Made by a program: the position numbers and the translations under genes
Part shown: in pieces, positions 1-5,290 of the stretch
Position numbering within the stretch: position 1 is the stretch's first letter
Layout of the letters: the number at the start of each line of letters is the position of its first letter
The notes under the pieces: model-generated
The model's input: only the letters and a program-made list of their open reading frames with translations
What the model was told of the DNA's origin: nothing
Database searches by the model: none
Source of the DNA: Dehalococcoidia bacterium
GTDB taxonomy: Bacteria > Chloroflexota > Dehalococcoidia > Dehalococcoidales > JAUWZL01
Reading direction: 5' to 3'
NCBI GenBank assembly: GCA_030615305.1
Contig: JAUWZL010000034.1
Coordinates: 1-7,223, forward strand
Length of the DNA: 7,223 bases

Positions 1-1
1 C

Positions 2-217
2 CTGGCTGAAGCTGCCGACACACTGGCTGCCTGGCAGGAGTCTCTGCCCCTGCCTAAAGACCGCCAGTCATATGAACTGACGAACCTGGTTTTGACCGGG
101 CGTTTAGTAGCTGAATCAGCCCTCTTAAGAGAGGAGAGCCGTGGGGCTCACTTCCGCTCTGATTTCCCTCGGAGTTCCCCCAAGTGGCGCAGACATATTG
201 TGCTGGCCGCAAGATGA
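2..217 (+). CDS. nadB: L-aspartate oxidase, C-terminal 71 residues (5'-truncated by window edge)
   Basis: This is the 3' end of a flavoprotein of the NadB/SdhA/FrdA family, cut by the window edge; it ends at TGA 215-217. The visible 71 residues contain SRGAHFRSDFP (residues 46-56 of the fragment). This is the conserved Arg-x-x-His-x-Arg-x-Asp block in which an Arg contacts the dicarboxylate substrate, and it sits after a helical segment typical of the C-terminal helical domain. The protein ends only 15 residues after that block. That suits NadB, since succinate dehydrogenase and fumarate reductase subunits continue much further. NadB oxidises L-aspartate to iminoaspartate, which NadA condenses with dihydroxyacetone phosphate to quinolinate. 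The next gene is nadC, which strongly supports NadB over SdhA. The FAD domain is outside the window, so the assignment rests on this tail and the neighbour. Confidence 0.85.
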   Translation: MAEAADTLAAWQESLPLPKDRQSYELTNLVLTGRLVAESALLREESRGAHFRSDFPRSSPKWRRHIVLAAR

Positions 218-255
218 TTAGACAACTGAGAGGGTTAGTCTAAAGGGTGTCTCAC

Positions 256-276
256 AGGGGCGAAGCCCCTCTTTTT
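256..276 (+). terminator. Terminator-like hairpin after nadB
   Basis: A 6-bp GC-rich stem (AGGGGC 256-261 with GCCCCT 265-270) closes a GAA triloop and is followed by CTTTTT (271-276). The apex is GCGAAGC, a sequence known for an unusually stable mini-hairpin. Stem plus T run is the classical form of an intrinsic terminator 39 bases after the nadB stop. It may instead be part of a dispersed repeat. If it terminates strongly, nadC would need its own promoter, and I see no clear one. Confidence 0.6.
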
Positions 277-280
277 AAAC

Positions 281-326
281 ACTCCTCCCCTCCTTCAAAG
301 GAGAGGGGATACAGGGGGTGAGGTAG
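281..326 (+). repeat. Imperfect palindrome and G-rich tail, possible dispersed intergenic repeat
   Basis: CTCCT (290-294) and AGGAG (299-303) pair around a TCAA loop. The stem continues as CCC 287-289 with GGG 305-307 after a bulged A304. The tail GGGGGTGAGG (314-323) runs directly into the nadC start. Together with the hairpin at 256-276, this has the layout of a repeated intergenic element. The 11 bases 316-326 recur as an exact inverted copy at 7183-7193. Calling it a dispersed repeat is inference from one window. Confidence 0.4.
313..323 (+). promoter_or_regulatory. Ribosome binding site of nadC inside the repeat-like tail
   Basis: AGGGGG (313-318) lies 8 bases before the GTG at 327, and GGTGAGG (317-323) lies 3 bases before it. 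It supports the GTG start. It also means the translation signal of nadC is part of the palindromic spacer element. Confidence 0.55.
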
Positions 327-1184
327 GTGGGTAAACTGCAACTAACTGACGAACAGGTTAACAAAATTGTAGACCTGGCTCTGGCTGAGGATACCAGCCA
401 TGGTGATATAACCAGCAAGATACTGATACCACCTGAGCTGGTGGGCAAGGCATCCATAGTGACTAATGGGGAAGGAGTGCTGGCCGGGGGTGATATCGCC
501 AGGCTGGTATTTCTCAAGGTTGACCCGTTACTGGAGGTAGAAGTACTTATTCCAGAGGGGAGCAGAGTAAAACCGGGGGATACAGTAGCCACCATTTCTG
601 GCACTGTGGCCAGCATCTTCAAAGCAGAGCGGGTGGCCCTTAATTTCCTGAGCCACTTAAGCGGCGTTGCCTCTGAGACAGCCAGATATGTCGCTGAGAT
701 TCTGGGTTCCACCGCTGTTATTACTGATACCCGCAAGACCTCACCTAGCCTCAGGCTTCTTGAGAAATATGCCGTTCGAGTTGGAGGTGGGCAAAACCAC
801 CGTCTTCATCTGGGCGATGGCATTCTCATTAAGGATAACCACATAACAGCACTGCGTGAGCTGGGCATAAGCCTAAAAGATATCGTGGCCAAGGCTAAGC
901 AGAATGCCTCTCTGGGCGCAAAGATTGAGATAGAGGTCAACACTATCCAGGAAGCTCTGGAGATAGCCCAAGCTGGCGCCGATATCATCATGCTAGACAA
1001 TATGAGCCCTGATGAGATAAAGCAAGTGGTAGAACTTGTCCCAGAGCAGGTTAAGCTTGAGGCCTCAGGCGGCATTGGGCTTGATAATGTCCGTGCCATG
1101 GCTTGGGCCGGGGTGGATTTCATCTCTGTTGGCGCCATAACCCATTCGGCAAAGGCTCTAGATTTTAGCCTTGAGCTTAGGTAG
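327..1184 (+). CDS. nadC: Nicotinate-nucleotide pyrophosphorylase (carboxylating), quinolinate phosphoribosyltransferase
   Basis: NadC converts quinolinate and PRPP to nicotinate mononucleotide, CO2 and pyrophosphate in the cytoplasm. This is the last step specific to de novo NAD synthesis. At 285 residues the protein has the normal family length. Visible signatures are LAEDTSHGDITS (19-30) at the N-terminus, ERVALNFLSHLSG (101-113), and the DTRKT block (134-138). LEKYAV (145-150), GGGQNHR (153-159) and LIKDNH (167-172) then form the substrate and phosphate pocket. The barrel follows with IEIEV (200-204), IIMLDNM (220-226) and LEASGGI (244-250); Glu203, Asp224 and Glu245 are the expected acidic residues. 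The start is GTG at 327, since the N-terminus matches family starts and a G-rich Shine-Dalgarno sequence precedes it; no nearby ATG competes. It follows nadB by 109 bases, with hairpins between. No catalytic residue appears to be missing. Confidence 0.97.
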   Translation: MGKLQLTDEQVNKIVDLALAEDTSHGDITSKILIPPELVGKASIVTNGEGVLAGGDIARLVFLKVDPLLEVEVLIPEGSRVKPGDTVATISGTVASIFKAERVALNFLSHLSGVASETARYVAEILGSTAVITDTRKTSPSLRLLEKYAVRVGGGQNHRLHLGDGILIKDNHITALRELGISLKDIVAKAKQNASLGAKIEIEVNTIQEALEIAQAGADIIMLDNMSPDEIKQVVELVPEQVKLEASGGIGLDNVRAMAWAGVDFISVGAITHSAKALDFSLELR

Positions 1185-1202
1185 TTGCTGACATAGAATA
1201 TT

Positions 1203-1217
1203 CACCCAGCCTGGGTG
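1203..1217. repeat. Short inverted repeat after nadC
   Basis: CACCCAG (1203-1209) and CTGGGTG (1211-1217) are perfect 7-bp arms around a single C, so a real hairpin would have about 5 bp and a 5-base loop. It lies 18 bases after the nadC stop. Only TTTT at 1227-1230 follows, 9 bases downstream, so it is a weak terminator candidate at best. Confidence 0.35.
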
Positions 1218-1269
1218 TGTTGCCGGTTTTGTAGTTGTTATCTAAAAGCTGTTAAAGGTCTAACGCCCA

Positions 1270-1698
1270 ATGGAAATAAGGATTAAAAATATTAGCCACT
1301 CCATGAAAAAGAGGAAAACACGAGCCAGAAACTGGATTAGGCCACTGCTGGTTACTTTTGGGACCCTCTTTGTCGGGCTGGGAATTGTCGGCATATTTGT
1401 GCCCGTGCTGCCTACCACCCCCTTTCTTTTACTGGCCGCTGCCTGCTATGCCAGAAGCTCACCAAGGTTTTACCATTGGCTCTTATATAACAGGTGGTTT
1501 GGCAATTACATCAGGAACTATCGGCAAAGAAAGGGGATTCCATTAAAGGTAAAGGTGCTGACCATTACCCTGCTGTGGGTAACAATCGGGGCTTCAGTTA
1601 TATTTGCCGTTCAGGCCTTGCTCGTTAGAATAATTTTAATATTAATAGCCATTGGCGTTTCTATACATGTCCTCTCTCTCAAGACACTGAAACAGTGA
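1270..1698 (+). CDS. DUF454 / YbaN-family small inner-membrane protein
   Basis: The 142-residue protein has a basic N-terminus (residues 13-24, KKRKTRARNWIR) and then a hydrophobic segment (about 25-47). The motif VPVLPTTPFLLLAAACYARSS (44-64) and the stretch SPRFYHWLLYNRWFG (64-78) are the hallmark of the DUF454/YbaN family. A polar loop rich in Arg and Lys (82-95) follows, then two hydrophobic helices (about 96-114 and 117-134). Three to four membrane segments are likely, with the basic loop cytoplasmic by the positive-inside rule. The family's biochemical role is not established, so no function is proposed. The ATG at 1270 has only a weak AAAGG (1254-1258) upstream. An internal ATG at 1303 (Met12) would give a protein starting MKKRK, but it also lacks a good ribosome site. 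It is separated from nadC by 85 bases and from the next gene by 40. Confidence 0.88.
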   Translation: MEIRIKNISHSMKKRKTRARNWIRPLLVTFGTLFVGLGIVGIFVPVLPTTPFLLLAAACYARSSPRFYHWLLYNRWFGNYIRNYRQRKGIPLKVKVLTITLLWVTIGASVIFAVQALLVRIILILIAIGVSIHVLSLKTLKQ

Positions 1699-1727
1699 CG
1701 GTGGTCAGGGCTGATTTTCAGCCAAAC

Positions 1728-1733
1728 AGGGGA
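1728..1733 (+). promoter_or_regulatory. Ribosome binding site of the beta-CASP gene
   Basis: AGGGGA lies 5 bases before the ATG at 1739 and fixes that start. The 40-base gap after the DUF454 stop holds no clear terminator, so the two genes may be co-transcribed. Confidence 0.6.
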
Positions 1734-1738
1734 AAGCT

Positions 1739-3364
1739 ATGGTACAGCTGACATTCTACGGCGGTATAAATGAGATTGGCGGGAATAAGATTCTCTTGGA
1801 GGATGGTGAGCGGAGACTGCTACTCGATTTCGGCTTTCCCTTTAAGAGATACAAGCAGTTCTATGAAGAATACCTGAGGCCACGCGGCGGTGCCGGACTG
1901 CTTGACCCTCTAACAATGGGCTTACTGCCACCACTGGAGGGGCTTTATCGGGATGACCTGGTAACACCGGATCTGTGGCAGCAGTTCCGGGGTAGTCCCC
2001 TTCATCGTATTCTTGACCAGGTTGATGGGGTACTGCTATCCCATGCCCATCTTGACCACTCCGGATACATCTCTTTTTTAAGAGAAGATATACCAGTTTA
2101 TGCCACAGCGGAGACCGCATTTATTGTCAAGGCAATGCAGGACTCAGGGAAAGCAGGCTTTGACCAGCAGGTATGCTACTTCAGCCCAATGGCATACGAA
2201 TGCCCATCTGGCTGGAAACAGACAGCCTGCCTTGTGGGTGGTATGGAAAATAGGCAGCGGCAATACTGCATTGCTGATGTAGACCCGAAAGATATGAGCC
2301 CGGAAGCAATTAGATTTTGGGCCTGGGGTTTCTGGGAGAAAACGGCCAGACAGAAAGGGCTTATGTCACGTCCCTTGACTTCCCATAACAATTGCAGCTT
2401 TAACCTGAGGTGTTTCCCCGTTGACCACTCCATTCCTGGTGTCTGTGCCTGGGGCATTGAGACCAGCGCGGGTTGGGTCATTTATAGCGGCGACCTGCGT
2501 CAGCATGGCAAACGCGCCCAGCTTACTGAAAGGTTCATTGAGCAGGCAGCCGGTCTTAAGCCTAAAGCCCTCATCCTTGAAGGTACCAACCTACATGACG
2601 AGTCCAGTTTCAGCGAGAAAAATGTCAGTGAGCAGGAGGTATATAAAAATGGCCTGAAAGCAATCACCGGCTCGGATAGCCTGGTCATTGCCGATTTTTC
2701 GCCCCGGGATGTGGACCGGTTGCTTACCTTCCTGCAGATTGCCCGGGATACCGGCCGGAAACTGGCTATACTACCCCGGGATGCCTACCTGCTAAAGACA
2801 GTGCGCCTTCTGGAGCCGCAAATCCCCGATATTGCCCAAGACAATAATCTTGTTATCTACCAGGATACTATTGCCAGCAAATCCCCCAGTCTATGGCTGC
2901 GCAATATCTTCGCGGAGTATCATAGTAAAACTGTTTTAGCTGATGAGGTAGGCTCGGCACAAGATCAGTTTATCCTTTGTTTTAGCTTTCTTGACCTAAA
3001 CGAACTACCCAGCATCCACCCCAAACCGGGAAGCCTCTATGTTTATAGCTCTAGCGAGCCTCATGATGAGGAACAGGAGATTGACTTCCGCCGCCTCCAT
3101 AACTGGCTGGAGCACTTCAAGTTCAAGGGCTTCGGACTCCCTGTAGAGAAGAACGGAGTCTGGCAGATACCTGACGCTGAGAAGGGATTACACGCCTCGG
3201 GCCATGCCTGCGGTACAGACCTGCTAAAGCTGGCACAAGAGATAAAGCCCGAGATACTCATCCCCATCCACAGCGAACGTCCTGACCTCTACATTGCCCC
3301 TCTAAGTAGTACTGGTATTGGTGTTACCCTGCCCAGCGTTGGCCAAACGATTGAACTGTCCTAA
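1739..3364 (+). CDS. Beta-CASP metallo-beta-lactamase-fold hydrolase, RNase J-like
   Basis: The protein starts GGINEIGGN (8-16), the RNase J-type opening, and has Asp30 of motif I. It carries the zinc motif HAHLDH (102-107), His230 in VDHS (motif III) and Asp252 in SGDLRQHG (motif IV). The beta-CASP motifs follow: Glu281 in LILEGTN (A), His489 in ASGHA (B) and His511 in IPIHSE (C). All metal ligands of a two-zinc nuclease are present. The family acts on RNA 5' ends or as an endonuclease, so a role in RNA processing or decay is likely, but the substrate cannot be read from sequence. Two features differ from canonical RNase J. About 123 residues separate His107 from His230, where RNase J has about 65, and only 30 residues follow motif C, so the RNase J C-terminal domain is absent. 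The extra region holds seven cysteines (146-236). This is therefore a divergent lineage and should not be called rnj. Confidence 0.88.
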   Translation: MVQLTFYGGINEIGGNKILLEDGERRLLLDFGFPFKRYKQFYEEYLRPRGGAGLLDPLTMGLLPPLEGLYRDDLVTPDLWQQFRGSPLHRILDQVDGVLLSHAHLDHSGYISFLREDIPVYATAETAFIVKAMQDSGKAGFDQQVCYFSPMAYECPSGWKQTACLVGGMENRQRQYCIADVDPKDMSPEAIRFWAWGFWEKTARQKGLMSRPLTSHNNCSFNLRCFPVDHSIPGVCAWGIETSAGWVIYSGDLRQHGKRAQLTERFIEQAAGLKPKALILEGTNLHDESSFSEKNVSEQEVYKNGLKAITGSDSLVIADFSPRDVDRLLTFLQIARDTGRKLAILPRDAYLLKTVRLLEPQIPDIAQDNNLVIYQDTIASKSPSLWLRNIFAEYHSKTVLADEVGSAQDQFILCFSFLDLNELPSIHPKPGSLYVYSSSEPHDEEQEIDFRRLHNWLEHFKFKGFGLPVEKNGVWQIPDAEKGLHASGHACGTDLLKLAQEIKPEILIPIHSERPDLYIAPLSSTGIGVTLPSVGQTIELS

Positions 3365-3468
3365 AAGCCAGTACTATTTTACTATCATTAAGTTACTATT
3401 GGGTGATTGTAATCCAGCCAGCTATCATTAAAAATGAGATACTTGCAAATAACTTAAGGTAGTTAAAA

Positions 3469-3481
3469 ATAAGAATAAATA
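3469..3481 (+). repeat. 13-base direct repeat, copy 1 (before the coiled-coil gene)
   Basis: ATAAGAATAAATA lies just upstream of the coiled-coil gene's ribosome site. The same 13 bases occur at 4065-4077 ahead of the XRE gene. Both copies sit within 30 bases of a start codon. Confidence 0.4.
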
Positions 3482-3484
3482 GGT

Positions 3485-3489
3485 AGGAG
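3485..3489 (+). promoter_or_regulatory. Ribosome binding site deciding the coiled-coil start
   Basis: AGGAG sits 6 bases before ATG 3496 and directly against ATG 3490. The spacing favours the second ATG. Confidence 0.55.
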
Positions 3490-3495
3490 ATGGAA

Positions 3496-4062
3496 ATGGA
3501 AACTAAAGAAATAGCCCAAGAGGTCAACCAAAAGGCCGAGCGTGGGGCAGACGAGATAATAATAGAACTGGCACAAGAGGCTGATCAGGTTATCACCAAA
3601 GCGGGCCAGGCCGCCAGGCAGGAAGCGGAACAAGAGGTAGGGCGGATTCTGCGACAATACGAACAAACGACGAAGCAGATTGTTTTAAAAATCAGGGAAG
3701 AAACCAAAGCTAAGGCTGACGAAATTGCCGATAGCGTAAGAGAGTCCATCATGCTAAAAATTGAAAAAGCCTCAACCGATGCCATAGCTGAGGCTATTGC
3801 TGAATCGAGTAGAAAAGTTGAAGAGCTGGTCAAGAAACAACAGGAGATAGCCGAGAAAGAAGACGAGCCGGTGTCTGTTGAGGCAAAGGTTGAAGTGGAC
3901 AGTGACACTTCCCAGGCTAGCAATCTTGCCCGGCAAGAGGACACGGCTGAGGCTGAAGATAAGGCAAAAGATACCCGCCGGGAAACCGAGCTTGAACCTG
4001 GGGATGATGCTATAGAGTTAGAGCAACCCATTGCAGACTTTGACCAGTGGCTTTCCCAGTAA
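3496..4062 (+). CDS. Hypothetical Ala/Glu-rich coiled-coil protein with acidic linker and C-terminal tail motif
   Basis: I do not recognise this gene. It is a soluble, charged protein of 188 residues from the start chosen here. There is no signal peptide or membrane segment. Counted from the upstream ATG at 3490, residues 4-122 are almost free of Pro and Gly and rich in Glu, Lys, Ala and Gln. This is a long amphipathic helix or coiled coil resembling stalk subunits such as AtpF or VatE/H in composition only. Residues 123-172 are acidic and probably disordered, and the protein ends with IADFDQWLSQ, whose aromatic residues stand out. I chose ATG 3496 because AGGAG (3485-3489) is 6 bases from it but abuts ATG 3490 with no spacing; using 3490 adds two residues. 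It is followed 20 bases later by an XRE-type regulator, probably in the same transcript. A structural or scaffolding role is possible; an ATPase stalk is unlikely, since no ATPase genes are nearby. Confidence 0.75.
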   Translation: METKEIAQEVNQKAERGADEIIIELAQEADQVITKAGQAARQEAEQEVGRILRQYEQTTKQIVLKIREETKAKADEIADSVRESIMLKIEKASTDAIAEAIAESSRKVEELVKKQQEIAEKEDEPVSVEAKVEVDSDTSQASNLARQEDTAEAEDKAKDTRRETELEPGDDAIELEQPIADFDQWLSQ

Positions 4063-4064
4063 GG

Positions 4065-4077
4065 ATAAGAATAAATA
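4065..4077 (+). repeat. 13-base direct repeat, copy 2 (before the XRE gene)
   Basis: An exact second copy of ATAAGAATAAATA lies in the 20-base gap between the coiled-coil stop and the XRE ATG at 4083. Possible explanations are a shared regulator site, a translation enhancer or chance. Confidence 0.4.
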
Positions 4078-4082
4078 CGAAA

Positions 4083-4469
4083 ATGGCCAGCCACGGTGAC
4101 AATAAAGATTTCGGCCGGATGATCAGGCAGCAAAGGCTCATGATACCGCTGACACTTCAGGAGCTGACCAGAAAGTCAGGTGTTTCCCCATCATACCTTG
4201 GCCGTATAGAGAAGGGTGAGCGCTTCCCGTCGGCCACCATTCTTCAGAAAATTGCTAAGCCTCTAGGTTTTGCTGTGGATGAGCTCTTTGCCCTGGCTGG
4301 TTATCTGTCGCCACAGCCCAACACTATATCCGAAGCACAGCCGGGCTATAGCGGTAACCATCTGGACCCCTATGTCTGCCGGGTATTGGCCCAGGAGCCA
4401 CCCGGAGTACAGCGGGCTGTCATCGGAATCCTATCCATACTAAAGGGTATCGCCAAAGCCGATAGCTAA
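4083..4469 (+). CDS. XRE-family helix-turn-helix transcriptional regulator
   Basis: The 128-residue protein has a single N-terminal HTH_3/Cro-CI domain at about residues 9-71. FGRMIRQQRL (10-19) is helix 1, LTLQELTRKSGVS (23-35) covers the turn and helix 2, and SPSYLGRIEKGERFPS (35-50) contains the recognition helix. The helices around ILQKIAKPLGFAVDELF (53-69) complete the domain. The C-terminal 55 residues are not a recognised domain; they include a Pro-rich linker and a short hydrophobic helix (QRAVIGILSILKGI, about 109-122) that could dimerise. I chose ATG 4083. A GTG at 4047 would overlap the previous gene by 16 bases and add 12 residues outside the fold. AAGGA (4061-4065) is 17 bases from the ATG, so the ribosome site is poor and translational coupling to the upstream gene is plausible. 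DNA-binding follows from the family; the target is unknown, though autoregulation of this pair is the simplest guess. Confidence 0.88.
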   Translation: MASHGDNKDFGRMIRQQRLMIPLTLQELTRKSGVSPSYLGRIEKGERFPSATILQKIAKPLGFAVDELFALAGYLSPQPNTISEAQPGYSGNHLDPYVCRVLAQEPPGVQRAVIGILSILKGIAKADS

Positions 4470-4499
4470 AGGCAGCAATTACCTTAACTGCTATCGGCT
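4457..4499 (+). terminator. Hairpin with 10-bp perfect arms spanning the XRE stop codon
   Basis: AGCCGATAGC (4457-4466) pairs perfectly with GCTATCGGCT (4490-4499). An inner AAGG/CCTT stem (4469-4472 with 4482-4485) is possible. The left arm encodes the last residues of the XRE protein and the TAA (4467-4469) is in the loop side. The nearest T run (4510-4513) begins 10 bases beyond the arm, so this is not a textbook intrinsic terminator. It could be an RNA 3'-end stabiliser, a terminator of another type or an operator. Confidence 0.5.
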
Positions 4500-4576
4500 A
4501 AAGAGCACCTTTTCCCTCTATCAAAAACCATCTCCTAGATCTTAATTTGTAGCAGCAATGATGCCTCCTTGGTAAT

Positions 4577-4606
4577 TTGTCTTTACCCATACCCAGCGAG
4601 TATAAT
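4577..4606 (+). promoter_or_regulatory. Sigma-70-type promoter for plsC-ispH
   Basis: TTGTCT (4577-4582, four of six consensus bases) is separated by 18 bases from a perfect TATAAT (4601-4606). Transcription would start near 4613, leaving about 33 bases before the plsC start at 4646. The rest of the 176-base spacer, from 4470, shows no gene. Confidence 0.65.
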
Positions 4607-4645
4607 TGGCTAGCTTAGTTTTTATTTATCAGGGTTTTTGGTGCC

Positions 4646-5290
4646 TTGCTTTATTATACTGTCAGGCATGTATTGTGGCTGCTGTTCTGGCTACTTACTC
4701 GGCGAAGAGTCAGGGGCAGGGACAACGTCCCAAACCACGGATCTGTGATATTTGTTGCCAATCACGTTAATCTGGTCGATTCACCTCTTCTTGGGGTTAG
4801 CCTTGGTCGGAGAGTAGTATTTATGGCTAAAGAGGAGGTTTTCCATTCTAGGATAATTGGTTACTTTATGAGTAGCTTTGGCGCTTTCCCAGTTAGTAAA
4901 GGACGGCTGGACAGGAAAGCGTTGCGGAAGGCGATGCAGGTGCTAGGTGATGGCCAGGCTTTGGTTACCTTCCCCGAGGGAATGAGAAGCCGGAGCAGGC
5001 GACTTAAGCTTGCTTTCCCTGGAGCAGCGCTGATAGCCTCCCGTAGTGGCGCTCCTGTTATTCCAGTAGGCATTACGGGCACAGAAAATATAAAGGGTGT
5101 AGCCTGGTTTTGGCGCCGCCCAGAGATAACGGTTAATATTGGCAAAGCTTTTACCCTGCCGCCGGTGGCTGGTAAACTCACCAAATTCGAGCTTTCAAGG
5201 CGGACAGATATTATAATGGGGCATATTGCTGCCCTACTCCCCCCAGAATATCGTGGCAATTACGCCGATAGGGTGATTAAATGGCATTAA
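4646..5290 (+). CDS. plsC: 1-acyl-sn-glycerol-3-phosphate acyltransferase (PlsC-family)
   Basis: PlsC-type enzymes move an acyl group to lysophosphatidate at the cytoplasmic membrane, giving phosphatidate for phospholipid synthesis. The 214-residue protein has a hydrophobic N-terminal segment (about 8-17) followed by Arg-rich RRRVRGR. Next is the catalytic NHVNLVD block (39-45), in which His40 and Asp45 form HX4D. Motif II is GAFPVSKG (79-86), with Lys where many members have Arg. Motif III is FPEGMRSRS (109-117), and motif IV is APVIPVGITGTE (136-147). All four blocks are in order and the length is normal for a single-domain enzyme. The start is TTG at 4646; no ATG or GTG exists in frame between it and the upstream in-frame stop at 4616-4618. 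AGGG (4631-4634) is 11 bases away, so initiation may be weak. It overlaps ispH by 10 bases. The exact acyl acceptor cannot be proved from sequence. Confidence 0.92.
   Translation: MLYYTVRHVLWLLFWLLTRRRVRGRDNVPNHGSVIFVANHVNLVDSPLLGVSLGRRVVFMAKEEVFHSRIIGYFMSSFGAFPVSKGRLDRKALRKAMQVLGDGQALVTFPEGMRSRSRRLKLAFPGAALIASRSGAPVIPVGITGTENIKGVAWFWRRPEITVNIGKAFTLPPVAGKLTKFELSRRTDIIMGHIAALLPPEYRGNYADRVIKWH
5270..5276 (+). promoter_or_regulatory. Ribosome binding site of ispH inside the end of plsC
   Basis: AGGGTGA lies 4 bases before the ispH ATG at 5281, within the last codons of plsC. With the 10-base gene overlap this suggests translational coupling. Confidence 0.6.

Larger units (their letters stand above)
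3365..3489. promoter_or_regulatory. AT-rich spacer with short direct repeats upstream of the coiled-coil gene
   Basis: These 125 bases hold no gene. TACTAT occurs three times (3372-3377, 3380-3385, 3394-3399). The 10-mer CTATCATTAA occurs twice (3382-3391 and 3422-3431), 40 bases apart and so near four helical turns. A TTGCAA at 3443-3448 could be a -35 element, but no convincing -10 is paired with it. The repeats could be operator half-sites or chance in AT-rich DNA. Confidence 0.35.

Noticed and set aside
275..736. A 153-residue open frame on the - strand over the start of nadC
   Set aside because: It is rich in Ser, Thr and Leu with no recognisable domain, and it lies opposite a clear nadC coding region. 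It is a shadow frame.
1739..3364. Reading the metallo-beta-lactamase-fold protein as an antibiotic-degrading beta-lactamase
   Set aside because: It has beta-CASP motifs A, B and C and the RNase J-type N-terminus, with no signal peptide, so it belongs to the nucleic-acid-processing branch.
3490..4062. Coiled-coil gene as an ATP synthase b/E-type stalk subunit
   Set aside because: Only composition is similar. There is no membrane anchor and no other ATPase gene nearby, and the acidic tail is foreign to that family.
4047..4082. GTG at 4047 as the start of the XRE gene
   Set aside because: It would overlap the previous gene by 16 bases and add residues outside the HTH fold. ATG 4083 directly precedes the domain.
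3585..4133. A 182-residue open frame on the - strand opposite the coiled-coil gene
   Set aside because: Its very high Ser and Ala content is what Glu/Ala/Lys-rich coding DNA yields in reverse. The + strand frame has a ribosome site and a sensible protein.
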